NCBI GenBank assembly: GCA_963712305.1
Contig: CAVQHI010000003.1
Span: 62,001 to 126,000, forward strand
Reading direction: 5' to 3'
From: DATFNI01 sp963712305
Lineage (GTDB): Bacteria; Bacteroidota; Rhodothermia; Balneolales; DATFMH01
DNA: 64,000 nt
Part shown: positions 63,174 to 64,000 of the stretch, piece after piece
Position numbering within the stretch: the first letter of the stretch is position 1
How the letters are laid out: each line of letters opens with the position of its first letter
The notes under the pieces: generated by a model
The model's input: only the letters and a program-made list of their open reading frames with translations
Databases searched by the model: none
Told to the model about the DNA's origin: nothing
Translations under genes and position numbers: made by a program

Positions 63174-63272
63174 TAAAATCGTGGAATAACATGGTGTATA
63201 ACACCGCATATAAAACGAGGATGATCTTACTGGTCTTTTTTTAGGATACTCGACATAAAATGAAGATAACCT

Positions 63273-64000
63273 ATGTTACATTACTATTTAGGTGGAGATG
63301 TCAGTAAGGGATATTGCGACTTTATTTTGTGCAATCCCGGCAAACAAGTGATCGAAGATGATTTTCAGCTTGATGATACTTCCACCGGTCATCAGAAACT
63401 GGAAGCCTTTTTAACCGGTTTTCTCCAAGCCCATCAAGAGGCCCAAATCTGGGTGGGACTGGAGTACGGGTGGTTTTGAGAATAATTGGTATCGTATGTT
63501 GCGGGGCCTTGCCGAATCGTGGCCGGTGCAGGTGGCTCGGCTGAATCCGGCGCTGGTAGAAGCCGATAGCCGGGCGAGTGGACGCCGCACGAAAACCGAC
63601 CCGATTAGTGCCCGGGATATCGCCGGATATTTGGTCTCCCACCCCGAGAAGGTTCGCTATAACCAACCTTGGTATCCCCAGCTGCGGGGTCACTGGAAAT
63701 TTATTCAACTGAACCTGAAACAAAAAACCCAACTGAGTAATCATCTGCAGGCCCTCTTGTATACGAATATGCCCGAATTGGTCGGCTATTGCCGGGATGG
63801 GATTCCTCACTGGCTCCTTCAGGTACTCGCAAACTATGCCAGCTATGACCAACTCAAAGCAGCGGGTATCGACCGGTTAGGCCAGATTCGGTATCTGAGC
63901 GGGATGAAAGCGGGAAACCTGCTGGATAAGATTGCCTCCGAACCCGGAGATAGCGGTCCGGTCTCGGCCGGTATTATAGCGACCCTGGCCCGACAGATGC
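63273..64000 (+). pseudogene. IS110-family transposase, frameshifted and cut by the window end
   Basis: ATG 63273 encodes YYLGGDVSKGYCDFIL, the first acidic motif (Asp) of the DEDD RuvC-like domain. The frame stops at 63477-63479 after WVGLEYGW. The continuation, GGFENNWYRMLRGLAESWPV then QVARLNPALVEADSRASGRR and TKTDPISARDIAGYL, is open in another frame from about 63465 to the window end, so about two bases are missing near GAGTACGGG. Restored sequence reads VGLESTGG as expected. The C-terminal serine domain lies beyond 64000. Either the copy is dead or the assembly has an error here. Confidence 0.85.

Noticed and set aside
63322..63852. Minus-strand open frame of 176 codons
   Set aside because: It is antisense to the IS110-type transposase, whose plus-strand motifs are clear.

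Overview
The window looks like a chromosomal segment of a member of Bacteroidota or a close FCB-group relative. The support is indirect. The paralogous FtsX/MacB-type permeases with the N-terminus RNYLKIAFRNL are typical of that group. Most genes lack a Shine-Dalgarno sequence and many use TTG starts. Lipoproteins carry short lipoboxes, and an NtrC-type regulator has the GAFTDA variant common there. I cannot assign a family or genus, and I see no rRNA or tRNA.

Layout. Positions 1-5700 hold an ECF sigma factor, epoxyqueuosine reductase (queG), a CHRD-domain lipoprotein, and a response regulator/histidine kinase pair (NtrC and NtrY types). Positions 5787-6380 hold a REP-associated transposase (RAYT) nested between two pairs of hairpins. 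Positions 6447-41291 hold the outstanding feature: one HlyD-type adaptor, a four-helix-bundle protein, a LolD/MacB-type ATPase, twelve consecutive double-FtsX permease genes (called P1 to P12 here) and a second ATPase, all on the + strand. P5 is heavily decayed, P3 has lost its 3' end to frameshifts, and P4 has lost its start codon.

Three near-identical regulatory modules sit before the adaptor, before P4 and before P10. Each has two dyad sites of the form TGTYCG-N4-CGNACA, 21 bp apart, then 51-52 bp, then a -24/-12 (sigma-54) promoter. They divide the array into three transcription units. The neighbouring NtrC-type regulator is the obvious candidate activator. Between the permeases lie spacers built from families of roughly 7-8 nt tandem repeats in a fixed order, ending in TTAACACC-like units that run up to the start codon.

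Positions 41388-64000 are ordinary mixed chromosome: an ankyrin protein, a GH9 glycoside hydrolase, uppP, a frameshifted beta-propeller phosphoesterase, a DrrAB-type ABC exporter with an adhesin-like partner, an SOS-associated peptidase block flanked by direct repeats, VOC and HAD genes, a sulfotransferase, a pentapeptide-repeat protein, a TfoX-like protein, coaX, a second two-component system and a two-domain spondin lipoprotein. A frameshifted IS110-type transposase is cut by the window end.

At least five genes outside P3 and P5 carry small indels, some in homopolymers. Sequencing or assembly error must therefore be weighed against real gene decay throughout.
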